NCBI RefSeq assembly: GCF_025515205.1
Contig: NZ_JAOPFX010000003.1
Coordinates: forward strand, 124,001-188,000
DNA length: 64,000 bases
Direction of reading: 5' to 3'
Source of the DNA: Microbacterium fluvii
Lineage (GTDB): Bacteria > Actinomycetota > Actinomycetes > Actinomycetales > Microbacteriaceae
In this document: positions 51,958-60,823 of the stretch, piece by piece
Layout of the letters: every line of letters begins with the position of its first letter
Numbering within the stretch: the stretch's first letter is position 1
Position numbers and translations under genes: made by a program
Notes under the pieces: model-generated
Database searches by the model: none
Seen by the model: the letters and a program-made list of their open reading frames with translations, nothing else
What the model was told of the DNA's origin: nothing

Positions 51958-52112
51958 GTTGGAGCGCGTTTCGTATCGGGGGAGTCGTGCCGCGACCGGG
52001 TGACGGCCGCGCTCGTCGGGTGCGAGGCGGGGCACAAGTCCCCGAGTCTGGGCGCCCGTTCTGGACGGATCCCCAGCGTCACCTGGGAGAACCGTGAGAG
52101 GGCCGAATCGTT
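51958..52112 (-). other. leader of the transglycosylase-like gene
   Basis: This 155-base gap on the minus strand is structured, with CGGGG-acttgtg-CCCCG and other GC hairpins and a CAGGTGACG segment. Cell-wall hydrolase genes of actinobacteria often have c-di-AMP (ydaO) riboswitch leaders, and this one is long enough, but I cannot match the conserved core with certainty. No other gene or repeat is seen. Confidence 0.3.
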
Positions 52113-53585
52113 TCAGCCTCCGAGCGACACCGGAGCGAGCACGGTCCACCGCCGTTCTCGCACCCACACGACGCCGAGTTCGCGGCGCTCTGCGCGGGTC
52201 GCGAAACGGTAGTGGAACGCCACCGTGCGCACCCATCTCGGGCGCTCGCCCTCGAACGGATCGACCCGCAGCAGCGCGAGCGTCGGCGGGTCGGCCTCGA
52301 GCAGCCGCACGACGAACATCGCGAACCAGTCGTCGAGCGATCTGCCCAGCGGCAGGAACCACATCAGCCAGTCGAGCCGCAGGTGATACGGCGCGAACCA
52401 CCGCGGCACGCGGGTCGGGTCGCCCGGCTTGCCCTTGAACTCGTACTCCCGCCACCCGGCGGTCGCGGCGTCGGCGTCGAGGGTCCCCTCCACGACGTAT
52501 TCGATGCGCTGCTTCGTCACGGTTCCGAACGCGCCGTAGGCGTTGCCCAGCTGCCAGCGGTTGAAGCTCGCATTCATGAGCTGGCGGTGGGCGACGAGGT
52601 TGCGCGCGGCCGGCACGCTGATGACGACGTACGCCGCGCCCAGCGCGCAGGTGACGATCACCCACACCAGGGGCGTGCCGTCGATCATCCAGGGCAGGGC
52701 GGATGCGGGGGCCGCCGCATCCGGAATGCCCACCGCCGAGAAGGCCAGCACGATCGTCGCCCAGTTGAGCCACGCGAAGTTGCCGGTCACGACGAGCCAC
52801 AGCTGCGTCGCGATGACCACCGCCGCCGCGGCCGTGCCCATGAGGGTCGGCACGGGGCCGGGCACCCACAGTCCGACGAGCGGCGCGAACAGCAGCCAGG
52901 GCACGACGAGCTGCGCGAAGTGGTTGCCGATCACCTCGAGCTCGTGGAACCACCGCGGCAGCAGGTGCGCCTGCCGGCTGAAGGGGCCTGGCATCGGCTG
53001 GGTCTCGTGGTGGTAGGTGAGAGCGGTGAGGTCGCGCCACTCGCGCCCGCCGCGCAGCTTGATCATGCCGGCGCCGAACTCGAGGCGGAACAGCAGCCAC
53101 CACACGAGCACGATCACGACCGTCTGCGGCGGCTGGTCGCGCGAGCCGAGGAAAGCGGCGAGGAATCCGGCCTCGAGCAGCAGCATCTCCCAGCCGAAGC
53201 CGTAGAAGGTCTGCCCGATCGAGACGATCGAGAGGTAGCCGCCCCACAGGAGCAGGAACGCGATCATCGGCAGCCACGGCGGTCCGAGCTGGGGGAGCCC
53301 CGCGACGAGCGCGGCCGCGATCGCGATGCCCGCCCCGCACAGGGCCGCAAGGCGCCGGTCGGTGTAGCGCACGCGCGTGAAGAGGGTGGGATGCAGCATC
53401 CGCCGTCGCGCCGGCGATGAGCCCGCCCATTCCAGCAGCCGAGGGGCGGGGAGCAGCCCGTGTTCGCCGAGCAGCGGGCGGAACTGATTCAGCGTCGAGA
53501 CGAACGCGACGAGGTAGAGCGCGGCGATGCCCCGCTGCAGCACCTCTCGTGCCAGCACGTAGTCGACCGCCGCGAACCCGTGCAC
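52113..53585 (-). CDS. lipase maturation factor family membrane protein
   Basis: A 490-residue protein with about ten hydrophobic segments and the LMF1-type pattern: VSIGQTFYGFGWEMLLLEAGF, WWLLFRLEFGAGMIKLRGG, WRDLTALTYHHETQPMP, then WREYEFKGKPGDP and RWFAPYHLRLDWLMWFLPL. Animal LMF1 folds lipases in the ER; bacterial homologues have no defined function. The GTG at 53585 is the most likely start. It is four bases after the phytoene-desaturase-like gene, so the two form an operon. Confidence 0.84.
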   Translation of the reverse strand: MHGFAAVDYVLAREVLQRGIAALYLVAFVSTLNQFRPLLGEHGLLPAPRLLEWAGSSPARRRMLHPTLFTRVRYTDRRLAALCGAGIAIAAALVAGLPQLGPPWLPMIAFLLLWGGYLSIVSIGQTFYGFGWEMLLLEAGFLAAFLGSRDQPPQTVVIVLVWWLLFRLEFGAGMIKLRGGREWRDLTALTYHHETQPMPGPFSRQAHLLPRWFHELEVIGNHFAQLVVPWLLFAPLVGLWVPGPVPTLMGTAAAAVVIATQLWLVVTGNFAWLNWATIVLAFSAVGIPDAAAPASALPWMIDGTPLVWVIVTCALGAAYVVISVPAARNLVAHRQLMNASFNRWQLGNAYGAFGTVTKQRIEYVVEGTLDADAATAGWREYEFKGKPGDPTRVPRWFAPYHLRLDWLMWFLPLGRSLDDWFAMFVVRLLEADPPTLALLRVDPFEGERPRWVRTVAFHYRFATRAERRELGVVWVRERRWTVLAPVSLGG

Positions 53586-53589
53586 GGCG

Positions 53590-55050
53590 TCACCCTGCGG
53601 CTCCCCGGGAGAGGTCGGGGGCCTCGGCGATGTCGAACTCGTGCCGGAGGGCGCTGCGCGCGGCGTGCCAGCCGGCCAGGCCGTGCACGCCCGGCCCGGG
53701 CGCGGCGGACGCCGTCGCGAGATAGACGCCGGGGATCGGGGTGCGCCACGGATCGCGCGAGAGCGTCGGGCGGCGGAGCATCTGCCGCAGGTCGGGGGAG
53801 CCGGCGGCGATGTCGCCGCCGACGTAGTTGGGGTTGTGCGCCGCGACGTCGACAGCGGTGCGCGACGAGACGGCGAGGATCGTGTCGCGGAAGCCCGGCG
53901 CGAACCGCTCGAGCTGGGCGATCACGGCCTCCGTGCGGTCGACGGAGCTGCCGGCCGGAACGTGCGTGTAGGTCCACAGCGTGTGGGCGCCCGCGGGCGC
54001 GCGGGTGTCGTCGAACAGCGACGGCTGCGACACCAGCACGTAGGGGCGCTCGGGCATGCGGCCGCGCCGCACGGCGTTCTCGGCCGCCGCCATCTCGGCG
54101 CGCGTGCCGCCGACGTGCACGGTGCCGGCCCGGCGCACGTCGGCGTGCGCCCAGGGCACCGGCTCGCGCAGCGCGAAGTCGACCTTGGCGACGGCGCCGC
54201 CGTAGCGCACGGCAGCCAGGCGCCGGCGGTAGGCCGCGGGCATCCGGTCGCCCGCGAGCCGCACGAGCGCGCGCGGGGCGACGTCGGCCAGCACGACGCG
54301 GGCGTCGAGTTCGGCGAGCGAGCGCACCTCGTGCCCCGTGACGACCTCGCCGCCGTGGGCGCGCAGGTCGGCGACGAGGGCATCGATGATCGCCTGGCTG
54401 CCGCCGATCGGGATCGGCCAGCCCTGCGCGTGGGCGTAGGCGCCGAGGGCGAGTCCCGCCCCCGCCGCCGCGAGCGAGGGCTGGGCGAGGATCGCGTGGG
54501 CCGCGACCCCCGTGACCAGGGCCGGCGCCGCATCCTCCCGGAACCGGACGTTCCACGCGAGAGTGCCCTGCTCGGCGGCGCGCGCCGCGAACCGCGCGGC
54601 CGTGAGCGGATGCTGCGGCCACCGCACGAGCGTCGCCCCGGTGAACTCGGCCACCTCGGCGGCCCGCTCGGCGAGCGGCCGCATGAGCCGCTCGTAGGCG
54701 TGGCCGTCGCGCCCCAGTCCGTCGCGCGTGCGGGCGAGATCGCGGTGGGCGACGGCGGCGCGGCCGCCGTCGAGAGGCTGGGCGAACGACACGTCCGGCA
54801 CCGCGAACCCGACGCGCTCGCGCAGGCCGAACGCGCGGAAGAACGCCGACTCGAAGGCCAGCGGATGCACCGCCGAGCACACGTCGTGGTGGAAGCCGGG
54901 GAGGGCCAGCTCGCGGGTCGACGCGCCGCCGCCTGCCCGCTCGTCCCGCTCGTAGACCCGCACCGACAGCCCCGCACGCGCCAGCGTCACGGCGGCGGCC
55001 AGCCCGTTGGGCCCCGCGCCGATCACGGCGGCGTCGAGCGGTCGCGTCAC
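53590..55050 (-). CDS. phytoene desaturase-like FAD-dependent oxidoreductase
   Basis: A 486-residue flavoprotein. AAVIGAGPNGLAAAVTLARA is the dinucleotide-binding motif, and GGGASTRELALPGFHHDVCS, HPLAFESAFFR and the C-terminal GVYLATASAAPGPGVHGLAG match the CrtI/retinol-saturase-like group. It probably desaturates, saturates or isomerises a polyene or lipid, but no carotenoid genes are nearby. The start is the GTG at 55050, after GGAGGGACC. It leads the operon with the LMF-like gene. The gap 55051-55282 to the divergent PTS gene holds both promoters, with a TAGAGT -10 candidate for PTS at 55212. Confidence 0.82.
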   Translation of the reverse strand: MTRPLDAAVIGAGPNGLAAAVTLARAGLSVRVYERDERAGGGASTRELALPGFHHDVCSAVHPLAFESAFFRAFGLRERVGFAVPDVSFAQPLDGGRAAVAHRDLARTRDGLGRDGHAYERLMRPLAERAAEVAEFTGATLVRWPQHPLTAARFAARAAEQGTLAWNVRFREDAAPALVTGVAAHAILAQPSLAAAGAGLALGAYAHAQGWPIPIGGSQAIIDALVADLRAHGGEVVTGHEVRSLAELDARVVLADVAPRALVRLAGDRMPAAYRRRLAAVRYGGAVAKVDFALREPVPWAHADVRRAGTVHVGGTRAEMAAAENAVRRGRMPERPYVLVSQPSLFDDTRAPAGAHTLWTYTHVPAGSSVDRTEAVIAQLERFAPGFRDTILAVSSRTAVDVAAHNPNYVGGDIAAGSPDLRQMLRRPTLSRDPWRTPIPGVYLATASAAPGPGVHGLAGWHAARSALRHEFDIAEAPDLSRGAAG

Positions 55051-55282
55051 GGCCGGTCCCTCCTCTCGCGGGCTCCCTCTCATCCTCCCGCGTGGGAGGC
55101 GATGACGGCAGAGGCGGGTCGCGGCGGCGGGCCGACAGCATCGGCTCACCCGCTCGGGGTGGTCTTGAGCCGACACTCCCTGAGCCGCTTCCACGGGCTG
55201 TGCCCGCCCGCTAGAGTCGCGAACAGACGGCGGCGTGGCCGCCACACCGTGAGTGGTGCACCCCTTGACAAGGAGCAGTCCC

Positions 55283-57400
55283 ATGGCAACGAGTCCGGCA
55301 TCCGAGATCATCGACAAGATCGGAGGGGCGGGCAACGTTGCGAGCCTGACCCACTGCGCGACGCGGCTGAGATTCCAGCTGCACGACGGCGACAAGGTCG
55401 ACAAGGCGGGGATGGAGGCGATCCCCGGCGTCATGGGCGCCGTGCCGCAGGCCGGCGACCGCTTCCAGGTCGTCATCGGCGGCGGCGTGCAGAACGTCTA
55501 CAACGACATCATGGCGCTGCCGCAGATGTCGGGCGGTGCCGCCGCCGCGTCCGCAGAAGAGAGCCTCGACGACATCAAGAAGCGCGAGCGCGAGAAGGGC
55601 GTTCGGGGCAAGGTCGCCTGGATCGACACGCTGTTCGAGTTCCTCTCCGACTCGTTCCGCCCGATCCTGGGGGCGCTGCTGGGCGCGTCGTTCTTCATCA
55701 CGTTCATGGCGCTGATGGCGACCCTCGACGTCATCCCCGACTGGAACGCTCCGGGCGTGACGCTGGACCCCTCGTGGGCGTTCGTGAACCTGATGTGGCA
55801 GTGCGTGTTCGTCTTCCTGCCGCTGATGGTCGCCTACAACGCCTCGGCCAAGATCGGGGCCGACCCGTGGGTGGGCTTCGCGATCATGGCGGTGCTGATG
55901 CTGCCCGGCTTCACGGCCCTCGGCGCCGACGTCGACAAGACGCCGCTGTTCGGCTTCGATGCCGCGCAGGTCGCGATCGTGGACATCTGGGGCATCCCGA
56001 TGCCGATCGCCGACTACTCGTCGCAGGTGTTCCCGCCGCTGCTGATGGCGGCCGTGCTCGGCCCGCTCTACAAGCTGCTGCGCAAGATCATCACCCCGAA
56101 CCTGCAGCTGATCTTCGTGCCGTTCTTCGCGATGCTCATCATGATCCCGCTGACGGCCTTCCTCATCGGCCCGATCGGCGTCTACGTCGGTGCGGGTCTC
56201 GCCCAGCTGCTGTCGGCGATCAACACGTGGTCGCCGTTCATCTTCGCGATCGTCATTCCGCTGGCCTACCCGTTCATGGTGCCGCTGGGCCTGCACTGGC
56301 CGATCAACGCGATCATGCTGCTGAACATCCAGACCCTCGGCTACGACTTCATCCAGGGCCCGATGGGCGCGTGGAACTTCGCGTGCTTCGGTGCGACGGC
56401 AGGTGTCCTGATCCTCGCCTACCGCCACCGCGACACTCAGATGAAGCAGACCGCGACGGGTGCCCTGGCGGCGGGTCTGCTCGGCGGCATCTCCGAGCCG
56501 TCCCTTTACGGCATCCATCTGCGCTTCAAGCGCATCTATCCGCGGATGCTGGTGGGCTGCTTCGTCGGCGGTCTGACGATCGGCCTCGGCAGCCTCCTGC
56601 TCGGACTCGAGCACGGCGTCACGACGCAGGCGTTCGTGTTCACGTCGCTGCTGACGATCCCCGCGTTCTCGCCGATCGGGCTCTACGCGATCGCCGTGGC
56701 GATCGCCTTCGTCACCGCCATGCTGCTCGTGCTGTTCTCGAACTTCCGCACGCCCGAGCAGCAGGCGGCGTTCGAGGCCGAGCGCGATGCGGCCGAAGCC
56801 GCCGCGGGCGGTGCGCACCACCGCGGGGCGGCGGCAGCATCCGCCCCCGCCGCGAGCGTCGCCGCACCGGCGGCCGCAGGAGCGACGGCTGCCGCGGCTG
56901 CCGCGCCGGCGACGGCCACCGCCGTCATGGAGGTCGGCGAGCTCGTGCAGCTGATGTCGCCGCTCGACGGCACGGCCGTCGCGATCAGCGAAGTGCCCGA
57001 CCCCGTCTTCGCCGGGGGCGTGATGGGCCCGGGCGTCGCGATCGAGCCGAGCGGCACGACCGTGGTCTCGCCCGGCGTCGGCACCGTCGTCGCAGCGCAG
57101 CCCACCGGCCACGCCTTCGGCCTGCAGCTCGACAACGGCGTGGAGCTGCTGATCCACGTCGGCATCGACACCGTCAACCTCAAGGGCGAAGGGTTCGACG
57201 TCAAGGTGAAAAACGGCGACCGCGTCGAGGTCGGCACGGAGCTCGTGACCTTCGACCGCGCCGTGATCGAGAAGGCGGGATATCCGCTGATCACGCCGGT
57301 CATCGTGCTCAACGCCGACCAGTTCGACACCGTCGACCCGGTCGCGCTCGGCCCGGTAAAGGCGGGCGACCCGCTGCTCGACATCCAGACCAAGGCGTGA
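55283..57400 (+). CDS. PTS beta-glucoside/glucose-family EIIBCA component
   Basis: A 705-residue PTS permease in B-C-A order. The IIB phospho-Cys is Cys25 (SLTHCATRLRF). IIC has about ten helices and the GGISEPSLYGIHLRFKR loop. After an Ala-rich linker (about 515-555) comes a IIA domain of the crr type with His610 and phospho-His625 (LLIHVGIDTVNL). It imports and phosphorylates a sugar, most like the beta-glucoside or sucrose/trehalose group (BglF-like). AAGGAG sets the start. There is no antiterminator gene, phospho-glycosidase or HPr/EI gene in the window, so the cargo is uncertain. Confidence 0.88.
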   Translation: MATSPASEIIDKIGGAGNVASLTHCATRLRFQLHDGDKVDKAGMEAIPGVMGAVPQAGDRFQVVIGGGVQNVYNDIMALPQMSGGAAAASAEESLDDIKKREREKGVRGKVAWIDTLFEFLSDSFRPILGALLGASFFITFMALMATLDVIPDWNAPGVTLDPSWAFVNLMWQCVFVFLPLMVAYNASAKIGADPWVGFAIMAVLMLPGFTALGADVDKTPLFGFDAAQVAIVDIWGIPMPIADYSSQVFPPLLMAAVLGPLYKLLRKIITPNLQLIFVPFFAMLIMIPLTAFLIGPIGVYVGAGLAQLLSAINTWSPFIFAIVIPLAYPFMVPLGLHWPINAIMLLNIQTLGYDFIQGPMGAWNFACFGATAGVLILAYRHRDTQMKQTATGALAAGLLGGISEPSLYGIHLRFKRIYPRMLVGCFVGGLTIGLGSLLLGLEHGVTTQAFVFTSLLTIPAFSPIGLYAIAVAIAFVTAMLLVLFSNFRTPEQQAAFEAERDAAEAAAGGAHHRGAAAASAPAASVAAPAAAGATAAAAAAPATATAVMEVGELVQLMSPLDGTAVAISEVPDPVFAGGVMGPGVAIEPSGTTVVSPGVGTVVAAQPTGHAFGLQLDNGVELLIHVGIDTVNLKGEGFDVKVKNGDRVEVGTELVTFDRAVIEKAGYPLITPVIVLNADQFDTVDPVALGPVKAGDPLLDIQTKA

Positions 57401-58050
57401 CGCAGGGTTCTTCGGGCGACTCCCCGGCGGCGGTGTTCTTCGCCTCCGCCGGGGAGTTCCGCGCGTGGCTCGAGCGGAACCACGCGACGGCGACCGAGGT
57501 GTGGACCGGCTTCTACCGGGTCGGCGACCCGCGCCGAGGGCTGACGTGGGAAGACGCCGTGCTCGAGGCGCTCTGCTTCGGGTGGATCGACTCGACCAGC
57601 CGCCGCATCGACGACGACGCCAGGGCGCAGCGCTGGTCGCCGCGCAAGCCCGCGTCGAACTGGAGCGAGATCAACATCGCCCACGTCGAACGGCTGCGGG
57701 CCGAGGGGCGCATGCATCCGGCCGGGCTCGCCGCCTACGAGCGGCGCCGAGCCGACCGCATCGGCGTGTACTCGCACGAGCAGCGCAACGAGCTCACGGT
57801 CGACGAACTCGCCGTGATCTCGGCGTCGCCCGCGGCCGCGGCCTTCTGGCAGGCGGCGACCCCCGGGTACCGCCGCGCCGTCGCCAACTGGGTGCAGTCG
57901 GCCAAGCGCGAGCAGACCCGCGCCGACCGGCTCGCGACCCTCGTCGCCGACAGCGCCGCCGGGCGCCTCGTGCCGTTCCAGCGCTACGGCGAGCCGCCGG
58001 CCTGGCTCGCCCGTGCCGCGGCGGCGGCTGCTGCTGCCGCTGCCGGCTGA
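57397..58050 (+). CDS. YdeI/OmdA-family protein
   Basis: A 217-residue protein of the YdeI (bacteriocin-protection, OmdA) family: FRAWLERNHATATEVWTGFY, LTWEDAVLEALCFGWIDSTS, RWSPRKPASNWSEINIAHVE and the helical C-terminus (VQSAKREQTRADRLATLV), ending in a poly-Ala tail. It starts with GTG overlapping the PTS stop (GTGA). The role is unknown. A frame of almost 1500 codons contains it, but only this part has coding character. Confidence 0.83.
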   Translation: MTQGSSGDSPAAVFFASAGEFRAWLERNHATATEVWTGFYRVGDPRRGLTWEDAVLEALCFGWIDSTSRRIDDDARAQRWSPRKPASNWSEINIAHVERLRAEGRMHPAGLAAYERRRADRIGVYSHEQRNELTVDELAVISASPAAAAFWQAATPGYRRAVANWVQSAKREQTRADRLATLVADSAAGRLVPFQRYGEPPAWLARAAAAAAAAAAG

Positions 58051-58071
58051 GCGCCCGCCAGGTGGCGGATG

Positions 58072-58089
58072 CTGGGGCGCGAGCCCCAG
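58072..58089. terminator. hairpin between converging YdeI-family gene and pgi
   Basis: CTGGGGC-gcga-GCCCCAG is a perfect seven-base stem, four bases from the pgi stop and 22 from the other. The sequence before it contains GGATGCTG. Confidence 0.6.
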
Positions 58090-58092
58090 GGA

Positions 58093-59772
58093 TCAGCTGC
58101 GGTGGGCGGCGTAGTACTCGAGCAGCGCCTTTGTCGAGGCGTCCTGCGACTCGAGCGCGGCGGCATCGCCCTCCAGCGCGGGGGCGATCTGCAGGGCGAG
58201 CTGCTTGCCGAGTTCGACGCCCCACTGGTCGAACGAGTTGATGCCCCAGATCGTGCCCTGGGTGAAGGTGATGTGCTCGTACAGCGCGATCAGCTGCCCC
58301 AGCACCGACGGGGTCAGCGCGGGAGCGAAGATCGACGTGGTCGGGCGGTTGCCGGGGAAGGTGCGGGCGGCCACGAGCGCGCCGGTCGAGCCTTCGGCCT
58401 CCACCTCTTCGGCGGTCTTGCCGAAGGCGAGGGCCTTCGTCTGCGCGAGGAAGTTCGCCAGGAAAAGACCGTGCACGTCGCGCCCGCCGTCTTCGAGCGG
58501 GTAGGCGGGGGTGGCGAAGCCGATGAAGTCGGCCGGGATCAGCCGGGTTCCCTGGTGGATCAGCTGATAGAACGCGTGCTGGCCGTTCGTGCCCGGCTCG
58601 CCCCAGAAGATCTCACCCGTGTCGGTCGTGACGGCCGACCCGTCCCACCGCACGCGCTTGCCGTTGGACTCCATCGTCAGCTGCTGCAGGTATGCCGCGA
58701 AGCGCGACAGCTGCTGCGCGTAGGGCAGCACGGCGTGCGACTGCGCACCGAGGAAGTTCGTGTACCAGACGTTGAGCAGCCCCATCAGCACCGGCACGTT
58801 CTGAGCGAGCGGGGTCGTGGCCACGTGCTCGTCCACGGCGTGGAAGCCGGCGAGCAGCTCGCGGAACGCGTCGGGTCCGAGCTCGATCATGAGCGAGAGT
58901 CCGATGGCGGAGTCGACGGAGTAGCGGCCGCCCACCCAGTCCCAGAAGCCGAACGCGTTGGTCGGGTCGATGCCGAAGGCGGCGACCTTGTCGAGCGCCG
59001 TCGAGACCGCCACGAAGTGGTGGGCGACGGCATCCGTCTTGGCCGCCTCCGAGCCGTCGATCGCACCGGCAGCGGTCAGCCCCGCCCACAGCCAGTCGCG
59101 GGCGAGCCGCGCGTTGGTGAGCGTCTCGAGGGTTGTGAAGGTCTTCGACGCGACGACGACCAGGGTCGTCTCGGGGTCGAGGTCCTTCGTCTTGTGCGCG
59201 AGGTCGAACGGGTCGATGTTCGAGACGAAGCGCGCCTGTATGCCGGCGGTGGCATACGGCTCGAGCGCCGCCGAGATCATGGCGGGGCCGAGGTCGGAGC
59301 CGCCGATGCCGATGTTGACGACGGTCTCGACGCGCTTGCCGGTGACGCCCACCCACTCGCCCGAGCGCACGCGCTGCGCGAACGCCGACATGGCCTCGAG
59401 CACCTGCTGCACGTCGTGGTCGACATCCTGCCCGTCGACCACGAGCCCGGGCTGAGCTCCCGGCGGGCGCCGCAGCGCCGTGTGCAGCACCGCGCGGTCT
59501 TCGCTCGTGTTGAGGTGCTCGCCGCTCAGCATCGCGGCGTACCGCTCGGCGACCCCGGTCTGCTCGGCCAGCGCCACGAGAGAGGCGAGGATGCCGTCGT
59601 CGACCAGGTTCTTCGACAGGTCGACGTGCAGGTCGGCGAGGTCGAACGTGAGGCGTCGCACCCGGTCGGGGTCGGCGGCGAACCAGCCGCGCAGGTCGGG
59701 GGCGAACCCGTCGGCGTGAGCGGTGAGCTCGGACCAGGCGGGGGTGGCGGTGGCGTCGATGGGAGTGGTCAC
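58093..59772 (-). CDS. pgi: glucose-6-phosphate isomerase
   Basis: A 559-residue phosphoglucose isomerase of standard length. Landmarks are [71 protein letters not shown] and the C-terminal [14 protein letters not shown]. It interconverts glucose-6-phosphate and fructose-6-phosphate, linking glycolysis and the pentose phosphate pathway. I prefer the GTG at 59772 ([13 protein letters not shown]); another in-frame GTG lies 18 bases upstream. A large inverted repeat stands in the divergent gap to the HAD gene. Confidence 0.96.
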   Translation of the reverse strand: MTTPIDATATPAWSELTAHADGFAPDLRGWFAADPDRVRRLTFDLADLHVDLSKNLVDDGILASLVALAEQTGVAERYAAMLSGEHLNTSEDRAVLHTALRRPPGAQPGLVVDGQDVDHDVQQVLEAMSAFAQRVRSGEWVGVTGKRVETVVNIGIGGSDLGPAMISAALEPYATAGIQARFVSNIDPFDLAHKTKDLDPETTLVVVASKTFTTLETLTNARLARDWLWAGLTAAGAIDGSEAAKTDAVAHHFVAVSTALDKVAAFGIDPTNAFGFWDWVGGRYSVDSAIGLSLMIELGPDAFRELLAGFHAVDEHVATTPLAQNVPVLMGLLNVWYTNFLGAQSHAVLPYAQQLSRFAAYLQQLTMESNGKRVRWDGSAVTTDTGEIFWGEPGTNGQHAFYQLIHQGTRLIPADFIGFATPAYPLEDGGRDVHGLFLANFLAQTKALAFGKTAEEVEAEGSTGALVAARTFPGNRPTTSIFAPALTPSVLGQLIALYEHITFTQGTIWGINSFDQWGVELGKQLALQIAPALEGDAAALESQDASTKALLEYYAAHRS

Positions 59773-59817
59773 GTGCACCAACCTAGCCACCCACGCGCGC
59801 CTCCGCGCCCCTCTCGA

Positions 59818-59874
59818 TTACGGTCACGACGCGCCGCGAGCACCCATCGACCGCACGGCGCGTCGCGACCGTAA
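59818..59874. repeat. 19-base inverted repeat in the pgi/HAD divergent gap
   Basis: TTACGGTCACGACGCGCCG (59818-59836) and CGGCGCGTCGCGACCGTAA (59856-59874) pair over 18 of 19 positions around a 19-base loop. It fills about half of the 126-base gap between the two divergent start codons. It could be a shared operator, a strong 5' hairpin, or a dispersed repeat; no second copy is seen in this window. Confidence 0.7.
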
Positions 59875-59898
59875 CCGGGTTGGGGGAGGATGGGGAAG

Positions 59899-60717
59899 GT
59901 GAGCGCGCCCGACATCAGACTCATCGCCGCCGACATGGACGGCACGCTGCTGCTGCCGGGGGGCCGCATCCCCGACCGGCTCTGGGCGCTGCTGCGCCGC
60001 CTCGACGAGCGCGGCATCGCGTTCGCTCCGGCCAGCGGCCGCCAGCTCGCGACGCTGCAGTCGATGTTCGCGGGCGTCGACGGCGAGCTCGACTACATCG
60101 CCGAGAACGGCGCGTACGTCGTCCGCGGCGACGAGGAGGTGTCGTCGGATGCGATGGACCAGAGCGTCGTCGCGGCCGTGGTCGGCCGCATCCGCTCGCT
60201 CGTCCAAGACGGCGAGCTGCGCGCCGGACTCGTGATCTGCGGCAAGCGCTCGGCTCACATCGAGAGCACAGAGCCCGACTTCGTCGCCGAGGTCGAGAGG
60301 TACTACGCGAAGCTCTCGACCACCGACGATCTGCTCGCCGTCGACGATCAGGTGCTCAAGCTCGCGGTCTACGACTTCGACGGGGGAGAGGCGCACACCG
60401 CCCCCGCGTTCGCCGACTTCGAGAAGACGCATCAGGTGGTCGTGTCGGGCGCCCACTGGGTCGACATCATGAACGCGACCGTGAACAAGGGCGTCGCACT
60501 GCAGAACCTCCAGCGGGCCCTGGGCATCACGCCGGCTCAGACGATGGCGTTCGGCGACTACCTCAACGACGTCGAGCTGCTGAAGTCCGCCGACTGGTCG
60601 TACGCCATGGACAACGCCCACCCCGACGTGCAGGCCGTCGCCCGCCACCGAGCGCCCTCGAACGCCGACGAGGGCGTCATCGAGGTCATCGAGCAGTTGC
60701 TCGACCTTCGCCCCTGA
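59899..60717 (+). CDS. HAD-superfamily phosphatase (Cof type, subclass IIB)
   Basis: A 272-residue Cof-like phosphatase. Catalytic Asp12 and Asp14 lie in AADMDGTLL, motif II in APASGRQ, the conserved Lys region near NATVNKGVALQNLQ, and motif IV in GDYLNDVELL. It dephosphorylates small metabolites such as sugar or flavin phosphates. I start it at the GTG at 59899, because the GGGGGAGG site ends directly against the ATG at 59890 and leaves no spacer for that codon; three more residues would be added if the ATG is used. It is divergent from pgi. Confidence 0.86.
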   Translation: MSAPDIRLIAADMDGTLLLPGGRIPDRLWALLRRLDERGIAFAPASGRQLATLQSMFAGVDGELDYIAENGAYVVRGDEEVSSDAMDQSVVAAVVGRIRSLVQDGELRAGLVICGKRSAHIESTEPDFVAEVERYYAKLSTTDDLLAVDDQVLKLAVYDFDGGEAHTAPAFADFEKTHQVVVSGAHWVDIMNATVNKGVALQNLQRALGITPAQTMAFGDYLNDVELLKSADWSYAMDNAHPDVQAVARHRAPSNADEGVIEVIEQLLDLRP

Positions 60718-60727
60718 GCCCCTCACT

Positions 60728-60801
60728 CCCTCCGCGAGTTGGCAGCTGTTGCCGCTGCCGCCCCCCTGCATGCGGCAGAAGGTGCCAAGTCGCGGGGCGG
60801 G
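60728..60801. repeat. intergenic inverted-repeat element, copy 4 (opposite orientation)
   Basis: The left arm is CCCTCCGCGAGTTGGCAGC and the right arm in reverse complement is CCCGCCCCGCGACTTGGCAC. The inner GCGGCAGAAGGTGCCAAGT matches the other copies. Here the GAGTT arm comes first, whereas in copies 2 and 3 the GACTT arm does. It lies 11 bases after the HAD stop and before the aldo/keto reductase gene. Confidence 0.75.
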
Positions 60802-60823
60802 AAACGGGCGTAGCGTGGAGAGC

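Noticed and set aside
53641-58050. An open frame of about 1470 codons on the plus strand
   Set aside because: Most of it lies antisense to the FAD oxidoreductase and out of frame within the PTS gene. Only the last 217 codons have a family match; the rest is an artefact of very high G+C.
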